Origin: Epinephelus fuscoguttatus
Taxonomy: Eukaryota > Chordata > Actinopteri > Perciformes > Serranidae
Reading direction: 5' to 3'
Assembly: GCF_011397635.1 (NCBI RefSeq)
Contig: NC_064765.1
Coordinates: forward strand, 986,001 to 1,050,000
DNA: 64,000 bases
Part shown: in pieces, positions 1 through 28,855 of the stretch
Numbering within the stretch: position 1 is the stretch's first letter
How the letters are laid out: the number at the start of each line of letters is the position of its first letter
The notes under the pieces: generated by a model
What the model was told of the DNA's origin: nothing
Seen by the model: the letters and a program-made list of their open reading frames with translations, nothing else
The model's database searches: none
Program-made: the position numbers and the translations under genes

Positions 1-493
1 GGAATATCTGTTGGTTTTTGTTTTTTTGTTGTTGTTGTTTTTTTATGACACAATTTCAATACTTTAATTAATTACTCTGGTTTATTTACTCACATAATCT
101 TTAAGCTTTCAGATTGTACAGATTTTAGTGATACGAAATACCAAAAAAATACTAATGTAGGCACTGAGGAAATATTTCTACTGCAGATCAAACTATCAAA
201 ACACCTTTGCACTCTGCTCAGAAAAATGAGCATCTCAAGACTAAAACATGTGCATAGTTCAAATAACTTATGGAGTGTTAAAAACTACTTTTATCATGTT
301 TCTACATTTAGAAATCTTTTGGTTCAAAATGTTTGTGGTTATTTTTTTTTTTTTTTTAAAAATTGATAAGAAAAATTTTGTAGTTTTGTAATTTTGTGTA
401 CCAACATATGCACTGGTGGACCATTTGTAGTCCAGAGGTCAAAGGTTAAGTGAGTTGGATACAACATTGATTCCTGTGTCCTCTTGTCATCAG
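1..493 (+). other. dnaaf9: Intron of the DNAAF9-like gene, cut by the window edge
   Basis: This stretch precedes the first recognisable exon and ends in a CAG acceptor at 491-493. It holds T-rich runs near 11-43 and 343-357 and otherwise AT-rich sequence. I see no exon or clear transposon in it. Confidence 0.6.
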
Positions 494-17978
<17,485 letters not shown>

Positions 17979-18890
17979 TAGAGTCTGTCTCTATGTCCGC
18001 TGCCTCCATCTGTCTTACTTCACTCTGAGGGAACTGCTGTGGGAGGGATGGGTGGGGGGATGGGGGGGGGGGCACAGGGGTCATTCACTGAACACTCCAA
18101 TAGAACGGTCAATGTGTGTTCACACCACGAGCATCTGCAGGAGCTGCTGCTTAAAGTCTGCTCATTATCTACGTACTATGTCACTTTGTTTCCTAATTTG
18201 GTGGCAGAAAAAGCTTGAGTGCAGATGAGCTTTTAAACGGTGACATCACCCATCAGAACCCGTTATGTCACGGCGTGGCTGTTTGCCTTTCTTCCTGCTG
18301 CAGCACCACTGACTGTACAGTTCGCTGTGAGAGTTAGGGATCATGTTTATCAAATGAAAGTGTGGTCGCTTGTGTTGATTCAAATTAAGACACGTTTGTC
18401 AAGAGATGAGAGTTGCACACAACTGCAGACAAATCTGAAACATAACGCAACACGAGACTCCACATTTAAACCGATGTGATTACGCCACTAAGCCTGCCAG
18501 CTATGAGACTTTCACAATTGAAGGGAATTTCCAAGCGCACACTCCTACAGCTTGTGTGTTTCTGTTTATCACAGTTGGCAAATTAATGCCTCTATTTCTG
18601 GACAGGCATGGATAGCCGTGTGATTCTGGTGGGCTCCCTGGTGGGGTTTCTCAAGAATCGCTCCTCCTCTGTTGTCACCCAATCCGTGGCCCACCTGTTA
18701 TCTTGTCTGCGTGCCACGCTGCAGCAGAGGGAGCGCTTGGCCATAGAGCTGTAAACATTGGACAGCCTGTTGGCTGCAGACAACTGATGAATGATGCCAT
18801 TAATCACATAGCTAAACGCCATCCCAGTGCTTTATTTTAAGACTCCTAAAGTGAATCTAATGAAAGTGCAATAAAGCAGAGTTCAGTCTC
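17979..18890 (+). other. dnaaf9: DNAAF9-like 3' untranslated region
   Basis: The DNA between the stop codon and the AATAAA at 18870 has no other exon signals and is probably the 3' UTR of about 0.9 kb. It includes a G-rich run at about 18055-18072. The end point is inferred from the polyadenylation signal. Confidence 0.5.
18870..18875 (+). terminator. dnaaf9: Polyadenylation signal AATAAA
   Basis: A canonical AATAAA lies in GTGCAATAAAGC, about 890 nt after the DNAAF9-like stop codon, and is the first one in the sense direction there. Confidence 0.55.
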
Positions 18891-19855
18891 TGCAGCAGAG
18901 TGTCGTAGTTATAAAACGGCCGAGGCCTCAAGACCCACATTGACTCACTGAGGTTACACGTCCAGCAGAAACTTCACTGTATTCTGTTCATGATGATGCT
19001 GCTAGTTAACAGTGAGACACAGGAAGTGAAGTGAAGCCTCGCCTCGCTGCAGCCAGGTGTGAATCACACATTTCACCATTTGGTCAACAATAAGAATTTG
19101 TCGTTACATTAGTTTAAATGTGAACATTCCTGTGTTTATCTTTTGGGTCGAACGAGGGGAAATGAAATACCGTGGGTAAAGCTAGACTCAGTGTTTGGTT
19201 AGGGTCGGGTAAACATGAGTAGAGCCTTTAATGAAAGGTGTCAGGCTTTGTATCAGCCGTGTGATGTTGCAGAGAATCAGATGTTCTGTTTCAATGAGTA
19301 GTTCTGCTACTGTTAGCTCTGCGTCCGTGAGTCACACTCATGTTCTATGCATGTCTTCCTCTTGTCAGGGTTCCTACACAGGTCTGAAACGTGTTTGCTG
19401 AGCCGTCAGTAGAGAACTTGTGTTGTTGTCGGGGTCGTATGACCAATTATAACTTGTGATATCAAACCAAACAAGCAGTTCAGAGTCAAAGTGTGGTAGC
19501 TGAGTAGAAGGTGAAAAGGTGTAGGAACCCTGCTGCAGTCTCTGGAGATGTTATGGCTTTTATTCATCATGGGGTCAGCAGTGTAACACACAGACTAATC
19601 AACAGTCTTTGGGTCACGTGGCGCCAAGTTTGATTCGAGTGAATTGATACAAAGGAACATTTAAATGCACAAAGAAATGTGCACATGCTGCTGCTACAAT
19701 GGTACGATATATTCAACCTGTTTTTTTAACCAGGTCGTCAAATACAGACACTTTATCACACAGCGTCCTTTAACGTATCCGTGTGACGCACAGCTGCAAC
19801 ACATGATTAATGTTGTCAAACAGTCGGCAACCAACTTTAGGTTAGAGTTTGCAGA
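18891..19855. other. Intergenic DNA with a miniature hAT-type element
   Basis: The only structure I can support is a 165-bp element at 19367-19531 with ends CAGGGTTCCTACAC and GTGTAGGAACCCTG. No target duplication is visible. The rest is unassigned. Confidence 0.5.
19367..19531. mobile_element. Miniature inverted-repeat hAT element
   Basis: Inverted ends of at least 14 bp (CAGGGTTCCTACAC and its complement) bound a 165-bp body with no coding capacity. The ends match those of the larger hAT relic at 13950, which could have supplied the transposase. Confidence 0.65.
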
Positions 19856-20740
19856 GTGGTGCAGTGGTTAGCACTGTCGCCTCACAGTGACAGGGTGTAA
19901 ACCTGTCGGCTGGTTGGAGCCCTTCTGTGTGGAGTTTGCATGTTCTCTTCACGTCAGCGTGGGTTTTCTCCGACTTCCTCCCACAGTCCAAAGACAAGCA
20001 GGTTAGGTTACTTTGTGACCTTAAATTGCCCGAAGGTGTGAACATGAGAGTAAAAGGTCATCTGTCTCTATGAGCCTGTTTGGACCTGGTATTAACAGGC
20101 TTTTTGGGTGATCCCATCACAAGTGGACAACCTGTGAACGACCACCAAGACGGTCTGGGACACACTGACCACATATCTGTGTCCTGATGCGTCCCTGACA
20201 AGGACTGTGTCATCAGTGTAGGACGTGGTGGTAGTTTGAGTGATGCACTAACACTCTATAAGCTGTCCATTTTATGATGACTTAGACAATATCTAAAACA
20301 AAGAGGAGATTCTCTGTCTGTTTTTTTTTTTTTTTCAATATCGTAGTTAAGCAAATATAAACGGTATGATAAGCATAAACTTATATGTCACTGTACACCT
20401 TGAAACCAGTGTGCACCAGTGATATCTCCAGCTGTTCTGAAACAACCGCTAATGTGACTAGCAAGCATGCTACAGAGCAGCTAGCAAAAGTGTGACGTAA
20501 TAACTGCAGGGTGGTGACAAAATCTGAGATGGCTGGAGACACATGAGAGGCTCAGGAGTGAACAGTGATGTGTCTCAGCTGTCCACTAGTGTTCAGATCA
20601 CCCAAACACACGGTACGCGCACACCAGGTCTAAAAAGGCTGTGTTCCTGCCTCTCACCCAACGTCAGCTTGGATAGGCTCCACCCCCTGTGACCCTGTAG
20701 CAGGATAGGTGTCTACAGATAATGAATGAATGAATGAATA
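19856..20740 (+). mobile_element. tRNA-headed SINE split by another element
   Basis: The 5' part (GTGGTTAGCACTGTCGCCTC, then TGTGTGGAGTTTGCATGTTC, CCCACAGTCCAAAGACA) runs to about 20077. The 3' part resumes at about 20648 (CTGCCTCTCACCCAACGTCA) and ends in a GAATGAATGAATG tail. The same SINE family is present almost intact at 43642. The gap is filled by the element at 20077-20643. Confidence 0.75.
20077..20643. mobile_element. Inverted-repeat element inserted in the SINE
   Basis: The left end reads GGACCTGGT ... TTGGGTGATC ... AGTGGACA and the right end carries the inverted counterparts TGTCCACTAGTG, GATCACCCAA and ACCAGGTC. The inverted ends span roughly 55 bp with mismatches. No coding frame is visible, so it is non-autonomous. 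Confidence 0.65.
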
Positions 20741-22856
20741 TGTTTTAACAACACTGACTTTTGGTTTAAACCAGGTGTTGCTGCAGTTTGTATTAGAGTT
20801 AGTTAAAAACCCAACGAGTCTCCTAAAGACGCTAAAGGGTGCCTTCAGTGTGGTTTGATTTGACGCCATGGGAATGAAAACAGGTTGATGTATTACATTG
20901 GCCTTTTTGCACTGTACCAAAAGCCCGTCCTGTACTCAGTGATGAGCACTCTGAGACTTTGAGCGCGTCAGATTAGAGAGGAAGGGTGTTTCTGCATATT
21001 TTCAGTCTGTAATCTAATTCCTGCGCAGAGGGGGAATGCTCGCTGGTGAGGTGAACACTTATTCCCTGGTTCTTATCGAAGATATTTTTAGATCAGTGGT
21101 GACCTCAGTGTATTTTGGGTCACCGTTCACAACGCAGACTATGTCATGTTTTACATGTCTGTCTGTCAGCAGCCAGTAAAAACAATCAACAATTTGGTTT
21201 TCAGCTGGCGGAAAAAGAAAAGAGTGATAAGATTGTTAGCGAGTTATTTTCCCCCAGATGACCTGCGAGTATCTGAACCTGAACTCAACCTGACACTGCT
21301 GGCCCCATCCGTCCTCTCACCACTGTCCACTTTGATCTGAACAAGCCATACCATGTGATGCTAGATGTGCCACTGTCTCTTAGAAGAAGAATAGTCCATG
21401 CATAGAGTATAGCACATATAACACAGTATGCCTCTAACATGTATTATTACCCAGGCAGGCAGCCAGCAAAAGAGGAGGAGCTCACCCCAAATGACTCATT
21501 CCCTTCACTCCTCTCTTACACTCCTTCTCTTTTACTCTATAAAAGAAGTGCAATTGTACCTTGTGTTTTATATATTGTACTTACGGCACCCTCAGATGGC
21601 TCTTTAAGGACAAAGACACGCCAACAAATGAGCTGCTAAATTCTGCGTCTCACAGCTTGTGTTCTGACGTCTGCTGGATCCACAGAAAGGGTCCAAACAA
21701 CAAGTGAAGGGTTTGTTTCAAAATGAGATGCAACTTTGAAAAACAAAGCTTTACCTCCGTCAGAGAGGACAGAACGTAACGCAGACAGATTACACAGCTT
21801 TGTTAAGTGGAGTACAACGGTATGTAACATAAATCCTGTGTTGACGACATGTTTGGGTTGGATCCTCTGTTTAGTGTTTCAGGGATGCACTCCTCTGTTT
21901 GGAGCAACAGTTGCTGTCGTTGTGTAGTTATGTAATACTGCAGAGACTGGCTGTGATTGACAGTGAAGTAGTTGTGCGGCTGATGTATGGGAGACTGAAG
22001 CTTCCACAACTCTGAAACCTGCTGCACACGTCAAAGAGCAGAGAAACTGAGACTATAATTGGCCGAGATCAAAGAGTCGTCCTTAAAGAGTCGAGGGTTA
22101 CGTAAGATGTTTGTGATATTTAAATCAAAGTTACACTAACACATATACACTACTACACTATTTTGCATGTGTTGAGATGTCATGTGAATATGATACCACG
22201 TATATATTCTGACAGAATTGCCTTTCACCAAACTGGTACAACAAAGAGAAAAATAATCACATTTATTTTACATATCTGCGAAGAATTTGAATTACCTCGA
22301 AACGACAAATAGTATTTTTGTAAGACTGTGAATTGAACATCCTCGATGCAAGCAAAACGTCTCCTTTCGCACAAGCTACAAAAAAGCAAAAGCAGATGCA
22401 ATTTTTGTTTTGTAGAAAAAACTCTTAGAGAATCTGATCAGTTGTGAGATGTCAGGTTTCTCTGATCCAGCAGTGCCTTGGCTACGGCTAAGAAAAGCAG
22501 AGATTAAAGCTGCATTCAGAGCTCCATCCCTCCGCCTGTCACAGGGGGAGGAGGTGTTGTCAGGCGAGGATCCGTCCTTCAACAGTGTTGGTGAAAGGAA
22601 TCCATAGAGTCGTTCTTTAAAGCAATGTGTTTTTACTAAGTCAGAGGGTGAAGTAGACGAGGTCACACAGGTGGAGGCCGCCAGAGGGCTCGGGGCGATT
22701 CAGGTATTTGTTTTAGAAACGAATCAAAAAGATGTTGGAGATGTACGGGCTGGCAGCACGTCTGTCTGTGGCTTATTTTGGTTCATTACCACTTTAACTG
22801 AGGTGACGTTCATCTCTTCAGTGAAAATGCTCAGCTGCATTTTTGTCAATGTTTCT
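20741..22856. other. Intergenic DNA without recognised features
   Basis: I see no exon, RNA gene or complete mobile element here. Short frames are not protein-like. Confidence 0.4.
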
Positions 22857-23985
22857 TTAAAGGTCCAGTGTGTCGAATTAGGAGGATGTGATATTAATAA
22901 CATTTGTGTATAATCACCTGAAAATAATAATCACTGTGTTATCTTAGAATGAGGCATTTATATTCAGATACGGAGCAGGTCCTCGGCCTTAGAGTCCGCC
23001 ATGTTGTTTCACAGTAGCCCAGAGTGGACAAATCAAACACTGGCTGTAGACGGGGACATTTGCACCTCCATAGTTCTCCTACACCACTCCCAGCTGGCCA
23101 CAATGTGTGGTTGAATTTAGGTTGTGACGTCAGGTGATCAAAATTCAACGTCTAGTGCCATCGCCAATTTGATGTAAAGTAGTGACAACAGATGACGTTT
23201 GTATTTACTAGTTTTAATTTGGGTGGAGATTCGAATCATCAGTGGACTGAGATTGCTTCAGGTTGAACAGTGAGTTTTGGTCCCCAGATGTTGCTGTGGA
23301 GTGAGCGCTCTAGACTCTGTGGTACAGACAGCTGCAGACACAGTGCAGCGGCACAGAGGAGGAGACACTCTGCACTGTAAGGCTCCGAGATAACGTTACT
23401 TCTTTCTGCTCCTAACGAGTGGTGCATTTACAGCTCGCACATACTTAATACAACAGTTCCTGACTTTTGTTTGATATTTAGTGTCAGCAAAAAGTATTGT
23501 TGCACATTTCTGATTCGTCGTTAGCTGCAATACACGAGTATCAAACTGAACATCCCACTGAGCCCTGCTCTAAAGAAACTGATCATTGAATATTAGTATT
23601 GAAGAGTCAAATCTGATATAACTGATGTTATTCTTAGTCAGGTGCAGCCCAAGTTTTAAGTTTTTCTGTCAAGTAACCAAAATCCAACATCTTCCAAACT
23701 TATGCTGACGAAATCTTGACGCAGAACAACATTTAGCTAACCCCAGCGTCTGTAAAACATAATGTTAACGTCCACACGATGTGAAGTTTTAATGATGTCA
23801 GACATTTGAAATTTCATCAACCTAATTTTCATTCTAATCAAAATGTAACATCCGTCCAACATCAGACTCTGACGTCATGTTGACGTGCAGTGCCTGCTGG
23901 GTTGGTACAGGGAACAAGTGTCAGTTGGTTGCAGTCTGCAGCTTCACCACCAGATGTCACTAAATCCTTCACACTGGACCTTTAA
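22857..23985. mobile_element. TTAA-flanked inverted-repeat element (AGGTCCAGTGTG ends)
   Basis: The element is bounded by TTAA on both sides, with AGGTCCAGTGTGT at the left and its inverse ACACTGGACCT at the right. It is about 1.13 kb and non-coding. The interior (GTCCGCCATGTTGTTTC, then CAGTAGCCCAGAGTGGACAA) recurs inverted at 48868-49070. TTAA flanks are the piggyBac target, but I cannot confirm the superfamily from the ends. Confidence 0.65.
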
Positions 23986-25257
23986 AATCAAAAACAGTAT
24001 TTAAAGTGATGGATACAGAAATGTTTTTTATTCATGCCCAGCCCGAGTTGGTGAACAGAACCTTGAGGTTTTGTATCAGAATGCAGACAAACCAAAAAGA
24101 GGATTGAGTTTGTTGGGTGACCCCTACTTATTGCACACGGGGGGCCCAAAGAGCCCTCCACAAGCCTCCCAGTGTGACCGCGACGCAGCTCTCTGGCAGA
24201 CTGAGCACCCTGGTGTCTTCATCCTGTATGTGGAGGCTCGCCATTTTGTAGCTGAAGTTATAGGACAAAAACAAAGTTTGGTGTTAATTGGTTTTATATC
24301 GGGGGGACGTGGTGTTCTTGCACTGCGGCGAGATAGCTAACGCAGCGCCAGAGCTTTTTGTTCTTTTCTTTTTTATTTATTTGAAGATTGGCTCCGATGT
24401 TAAAAAAGGCCAACAGTGGAAATGTGTGCACTTGTTCAAGAAGTGGATGTATCAAAGGTATTTTTGTGCTTATTGGCGAAGGCGACTTGGAGATGGATTT
24501 TTAACCGTCCAAATATTTCTCAGGCCTCAGGGGACTGTTGATGCTAATTGTTTGGGCTGTTCTGTCCTGTCGAGGTTAAAAGGGAATCGCAGGCTCGTCA
24601 CCCCACAGTCCTCACAGACGGCGAGAGGAATTTGCTCAGGTGTACTTATTATTTCCATACCTGAGATTACACATTTGCCCTAACAAACCCAACGTGTTAT
24701 TGAAGAAGATGGGGGTGAAATAGTGGTTAATATCTTCTGCACAGCCGCGTACAAAAAAGGATGATGTAATTCTTGTCAGGGAACAGTGACGATTCAAACT
24801 GGGAGGTGTTTGATGTCGTGATGGCAGAATTAGATGTGGGGAAAAAGCAAAGGGCTCATTTCTTCTCCCCTGTCTACAGGCCGTCCAAAGCTAAAGGAAA
24901 AAACAACTTCTGGCCTCTATTGTACCGACAAGTAAAAAACGGACTCACTTCAGAAGTGCCAAACTGACTTCCACATGTTGTTGTGAGGGTGTTCACAGAA
25001 CGTGAGCAAAATTGAAATGCATTTGCACAAAACTACTGTAACTTCTGTTTTTTTCCTGTGACTGATGCTTTTATAATCTAATGTTGTTTTTATTGCACCT
25101 CGTAATCCATTAAATATTTCTATGGTTGATCAGCGTTGTGTTTTTATCACTTACTGCAACATTTACTCTTTGAACTTTCACCTAAAGGTCCTCACTCTGT
25201 CACTGCACTGTGTGATGACGGCTCTGCTCTCAGGTGTCAGCAGCCAGTTTAGCATGG
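23986..25257. other. Intergenic DNA without recognised features
   Basis: No exon or repeat boundary is recognisable. An open frame at 24288-24683 is 131 codons but does not resemble a protein I know and lacks splice or promoter context. Confidence 0.4.
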
Positions 25258-25542
25258 GCAGGGGCGGAGCACCAAATACTGGGCCCTGTGCATCAGCAGT
25301 CTCTGTGGGCCCCCTGCCCATCCTCTCTTCATCCATGTCTCTCTCACACATGTGTCTTTTCAAGGTCACTTTCCTTTCTTTCTTTCCTTTCTGTTTTGGA
25401 ACCCTGATTTCTCTTTGTTGGGTGAAGACATGACAGTGTACGTTGGTGCTCCAGCAGCAGACACTCACTCAGCTTCATCTGCATTTAAAGACGAATCCTA
25501 GTGCAGGGGACTAAACAATGTTGCACCTTTTTGACTCCATTA

Positions 25543-25566
25543 ATATTATTATTATTATTATTATTC
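25543..25566. repeat. (ATT)n microsatellite
   Basis: About eight tandem ATT units. Confidence 0.8.
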
Positions 25567-26327
25567 TGACCCTCCCTGAAGCTCCAAATATTTTTCCTTG
25601 ACCTTTCCAGAGTGAGAGTGAGTTTTAAAACTGAGATCTGGTAAAAGCTTCATTATTTCACTTGTCGTGCAAATAGTTCATTTTTGGCCAAAATCTTAAC
25701 ATGAGATATGCAGAATAAAAATAAAGTGAATTTGATGAAATAACACTATTTTAAGCTCAGATTTATTGATGTGTTTCATCTGACAGAGTTATTCGTTGCA
25801 CATGATGTGTTCAAGGACCATCCTAAATTTAAAAAAACATCATTTATGTTTTTACAGTTTCTGGCCGTGATAAATGGTGTTGTGTGTTTGGAAGGCATTT
25901 TTGCCCAAATTTAGTGCCTAAATTTGGGAGGCAAACCAACAGTATTTGGAGGACATGTTTTCTTTAAAGTTGTCACAATCTAGCACCAATTGTGCCAATT
26001 TTAGCAACTGGAAAATTGCCAAAATTTGAATGTTATCTTAAAAAATGTTGAAATTTAGTGCCAAAATTTGGAAAGTTTACAAATTTACAATTGTAATTTT
26101 GTCCAGTTTTAAAGAAAACGTGTCTCGTGGGCAGGTGTGGAAGGCATTTTGGTATCTGATGCCAACATTTGGAAGTCATGTTTTCTTTAAAGGTCTGCAA
26201 TTAAATAAATCCAAAACACAACTATTTAAATCTGTAAGCTCTTCCCCAGTGCTTAAAAAATTATTTGACATGCCTTGCCTTTTTGCACCAGCCCCTCCCT
26301 CATAAGTAACGAACAGTCCCTAAGAGG
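25563..26327 (-). mobile_element. TAAGGGACTG-family element, copy 1
   Basis: The right end is CATAAGTAACGAACAGTCCCTA. The left part (GACCCTCCCTGAAGCTCC) is the complement of the terminal zone of the copy at 44711-45478. The interior shares GCACATGATGTGTTCAAGGA with the 46-kb and 58-kb copies. Confidence 0.6.
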
Positions 26328-26672
26328 CCTCACAGAACTATTGTCTAATACAAAGTTCAGTTTTTAAATAGATTTATTCTGTTATTGTGCCATTAATTGA
26401 TTAGACATTTATAAAAACAAACTTCATGTCAGGCTGTTTGAAGTAGGGTAAGGTAAGGTAACTTTATTTGTACCCGAAGGTAGCCCATGTTGGGGCCCAT
26501 GTTAATCAGTCTTTCCCCCCACCCTGTGACGCCCCTGAAGGCAGCAGTGGAGCCGTCAGTCGATGAGACAACATGGACTCACTGTGTGCATCCAGACCCT
26601 GTATCAGCACCAGCTGAGGAGGAGCTGTGTTATTGGAACTGCGAGATGTAGACTAAACACAAACTGTCTGCC

Positions 26673-26674
<2 letters not shown>

Positions 26675-26709
<35 letters not shown>

Positions 26710-26728
26710 TGAGAGAGAGAGAGAGAGG
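26675..26728. repeat. (GT)n(GA)n microsatellite
   Basis: A run of GT units followed directly by GA units. Confidence 0.9.
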
Positions 26729-26843
26729 TTGGGCTAATATCCAACTTTGTGAAGAAGAAATGGCAGCTGAAATAGTGCTGAGAGAATGTGAGGAATCCTG
26801 ACACACACGGTTTTAGCCTCCATTTCCTCATGCTGTGTGTGCG

Positions 26844-26848
<5 letters not shown>

Positions 26849-26876
<28 letters not shown>
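26849..26876. repeat. (GT)n microsatellite
   Basis: An uninterrupted GT run of about 14 units. Confidence 0.9.
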
Positions 26877-26878
<2 letters not shown>

Positions 26879-27394
26879 TTGTATTGTTGCCAGGCAGATA
26901 CAGTCCTCCACATGGTTAACCTCTGACATCAGCGTTTCCTCGCCTCTCTCCTGCCACCGCCGTGCCACCAGTTTCTCCCCAGCGACTCAAGGCGAGGCCC
27001 CCCGCCCAGATACACTCCACACACTTAAAGCACACTCTTACCGTAATGCTTCCACCATTAACCGCCCTTTTTCTGCTCCCTGCCCCTCTATTGTATTTTT
27101 ACCGAGGCAGTGAGCCGAGGCTATTTGTGGCCTATTATGACAGCCACATGTAAACACTCATCACTCTCACTGGCGTCTGCCAAATCCTGCAGCGTGGGCC
27201 CAGGTCACTGCAGCAATGTGCTCTGTAACGCGCTGGATCTGTTCACTTTTATAGAGACGGGCTGTGGAGGAGTTTCCTTTAGTCAAGCTAAGAAGCCAAG
27301 ATGTTTGAATGGGATGGAGAGGAAGGTGACACAGCCTTCAAACTGTCTCCGGGGTCCCACTGTTTCCGGCTGTGGTCACTGATAACCATGACGT

Positions 27395-27747
27395 ACACTC
27401 AGCTGCCAGTTTATTAGGTACGCCAAGTGAAAAGTAGCTCAGACTGATAGTGCAGTCCTGCAGTGAACGTTATCAGATTATTAGTAATATAATATTTCTT
27501 GGAGGCTGCAGCTTGTGGTGCATTATACTGACAGGTGTTTCTATTATTTTGTCCACTCCATTTACATCAGTGAGGGAGGCTGAACAGCAGAAACATCTCT
27601 ATACTGGAATACAGCTCACCTACAGTGCAAACTGCATCCTTCAGTAAATTACAACCTTCATGAATTCATGTTTTACTGCAGGACTGTTGTTTCAGACTGA
27701 ACTGCTTTCAGCCAGATGTTCCTAATAAACTGGCAGCTGAGTGTAAA
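27395..27747. mobile_element. Short inverted-repeat element with CAGCTGCCAGTTTATTAG ends
   Basis: The left end ACACTCAGCTGCCAGTTTAT is mirrored by ATAAACTGGCAGCTGAGTGT at the right. The body is non-coding. The clean inverted ends suggest a small MITE. Confidence 0.65.
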
Positions 27748-27765
27748 TGTCAGAGTCCGTCCAGA

Positions 27766-28051
27766 CAGTGTTTGTTTTGTCACTGACAGGCTCAGACTGT
27801 TATTGTAAGTGTGTGACAGCATTATGAAAGGATCCCTACAGAGATAGAGCTTTGTGTTAAAGAGTCAGACCCTCCTGTTTATTTAAATGCAGTCTGGTGG
27901 GTTTGGTGACGGTGATTTCAGGGCTGTTTCTGGTTAAACTAAAAGGATCTGACTCTTTAACACAAAGCTCTATCTCTGTAGGGATCCTTTCATAATGCTG
28001 TCACACACTTAGAATAACAGTCTGAGCCTGTCAGTGACAAAACAAACACTG
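27766..28051. repeat. Near-perfect 107-nt inverted repeat with 72-nt spacer
   Basis: The left arm 27766-27872 and the right arm 27945-28051 are reverse complements with only a few mismatches. Both include the palindrome-forming words GGATCCCTACAGAGATAGAG and GTCACTGACAGGCTCAGACT. A half copy lies at 16235-16450, so this is a dispersed foldback-type element. A transcript would form a long hairpin. Confidence 0.85.
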
Positions 28052-28429
28052 TTAGTGGACGCACACTGACAGTGTGAACATGAGTGGTCACACTGCAGGC
28101 AGCAGTCTCACTCAGTACTGGACCAATTTTAAAAATTGCTGCTTTCATTCATCTTTCAGACACAAAATCAATCATGTAGAGTCCAGGTTAAAGAAAATAC
28201 TGAACTTACACTTCAACTTGAGGCACCTGAACCCTCAGGTTACCTTAGTTACCATTACTTTTACAATTCAAAGTCAGACTTTGACCTATAACAGATGTGT
28301 AAGGATCTCTGAGGCCTCTGTTTCATGATTTATAATTAAATTAACAGAAAGTTAAATTTTGGAAACTGAAATCGTAATGTGACTTCGAGGTGGAAAGAAA
28401 GACTCCTCCAGATTGAAATATTTTCACAG

Positions 28430-28441
28430 TTTATTTTTATT
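28430..28441 (-). terminator. ky-like: Double polyadenylation signal of the KY-like gene
   Basis: On the minus strand two AATAAA hexamers lie side by side (AATAAAAATAAA), about 420 nt after the KY-like stop codon. The 3' UTR would therefore be 28.42-28.855 kb. Confidence 0.65.
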
Positions 28442-28855
28442 GCACGCTTCTTGACAACCATGATTTCATAGAGCAGGTTTACCTCTGATAACATATCAAT
28501 AATGAAGATGCACTCTTGATCAGAATAATATCACAGCTGACAGGCTCAACACTACCTGGATCAAATTATAGCTCTCAAAGAAAATCCCAAACAATTTCCA
28601 GGTAGGTTTGGTTTGCATTTTGTTTCACTTCATCGCTACAATGTTTAAACATTCACAGATCATATGTCAAATGTTGGTGCACCTCATCACGACTGTGTCT
28701 GTGTTCGCTTGATGTGGTGAAACCTGAAAGATTGTGTCTCACAGTCTGAATTATCTGCACAGATTCTTCACCCCAGTCTGATTTGCATTAGTCCGTATCA
28801 GTGACGTCATCAGGCAGTGAACAGCTACGTTTCCATCTGGTCTCCACCCGCCGTG

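Larger units (their letters stand above)
25258..26538. mobile_element. hAT-like element (CAGGGGCG ends) carrying a nested insertion
   Basis: It opens CAGGGGCGGAGCACCAAA and closes GACGCCCCTG. The left 80 bp (GGGCCCTGTGCATCAGCAGT) recur at 58046, and the right end has the same closing sequence at 59495. Inside lies a copy of the TAAGGGACTG family (about 25563-26327). No target duplication is visible. Confidence 0.55.
26539..27765. other. Intergenic DNA with two GT microsatellites
   Basis: It contains the GT/GA run at 26675 and the GT run at 26849. Around 27395-27415 the sequence CAGCTGCCAGTTTATTAGGT has an inverted partner at 27721-27745 (CCTAATAAACTGGCAGCTGA), suggesting a small inverted-repeat element of about 350 bp. 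No exon is seen. Confidence 0.5.
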
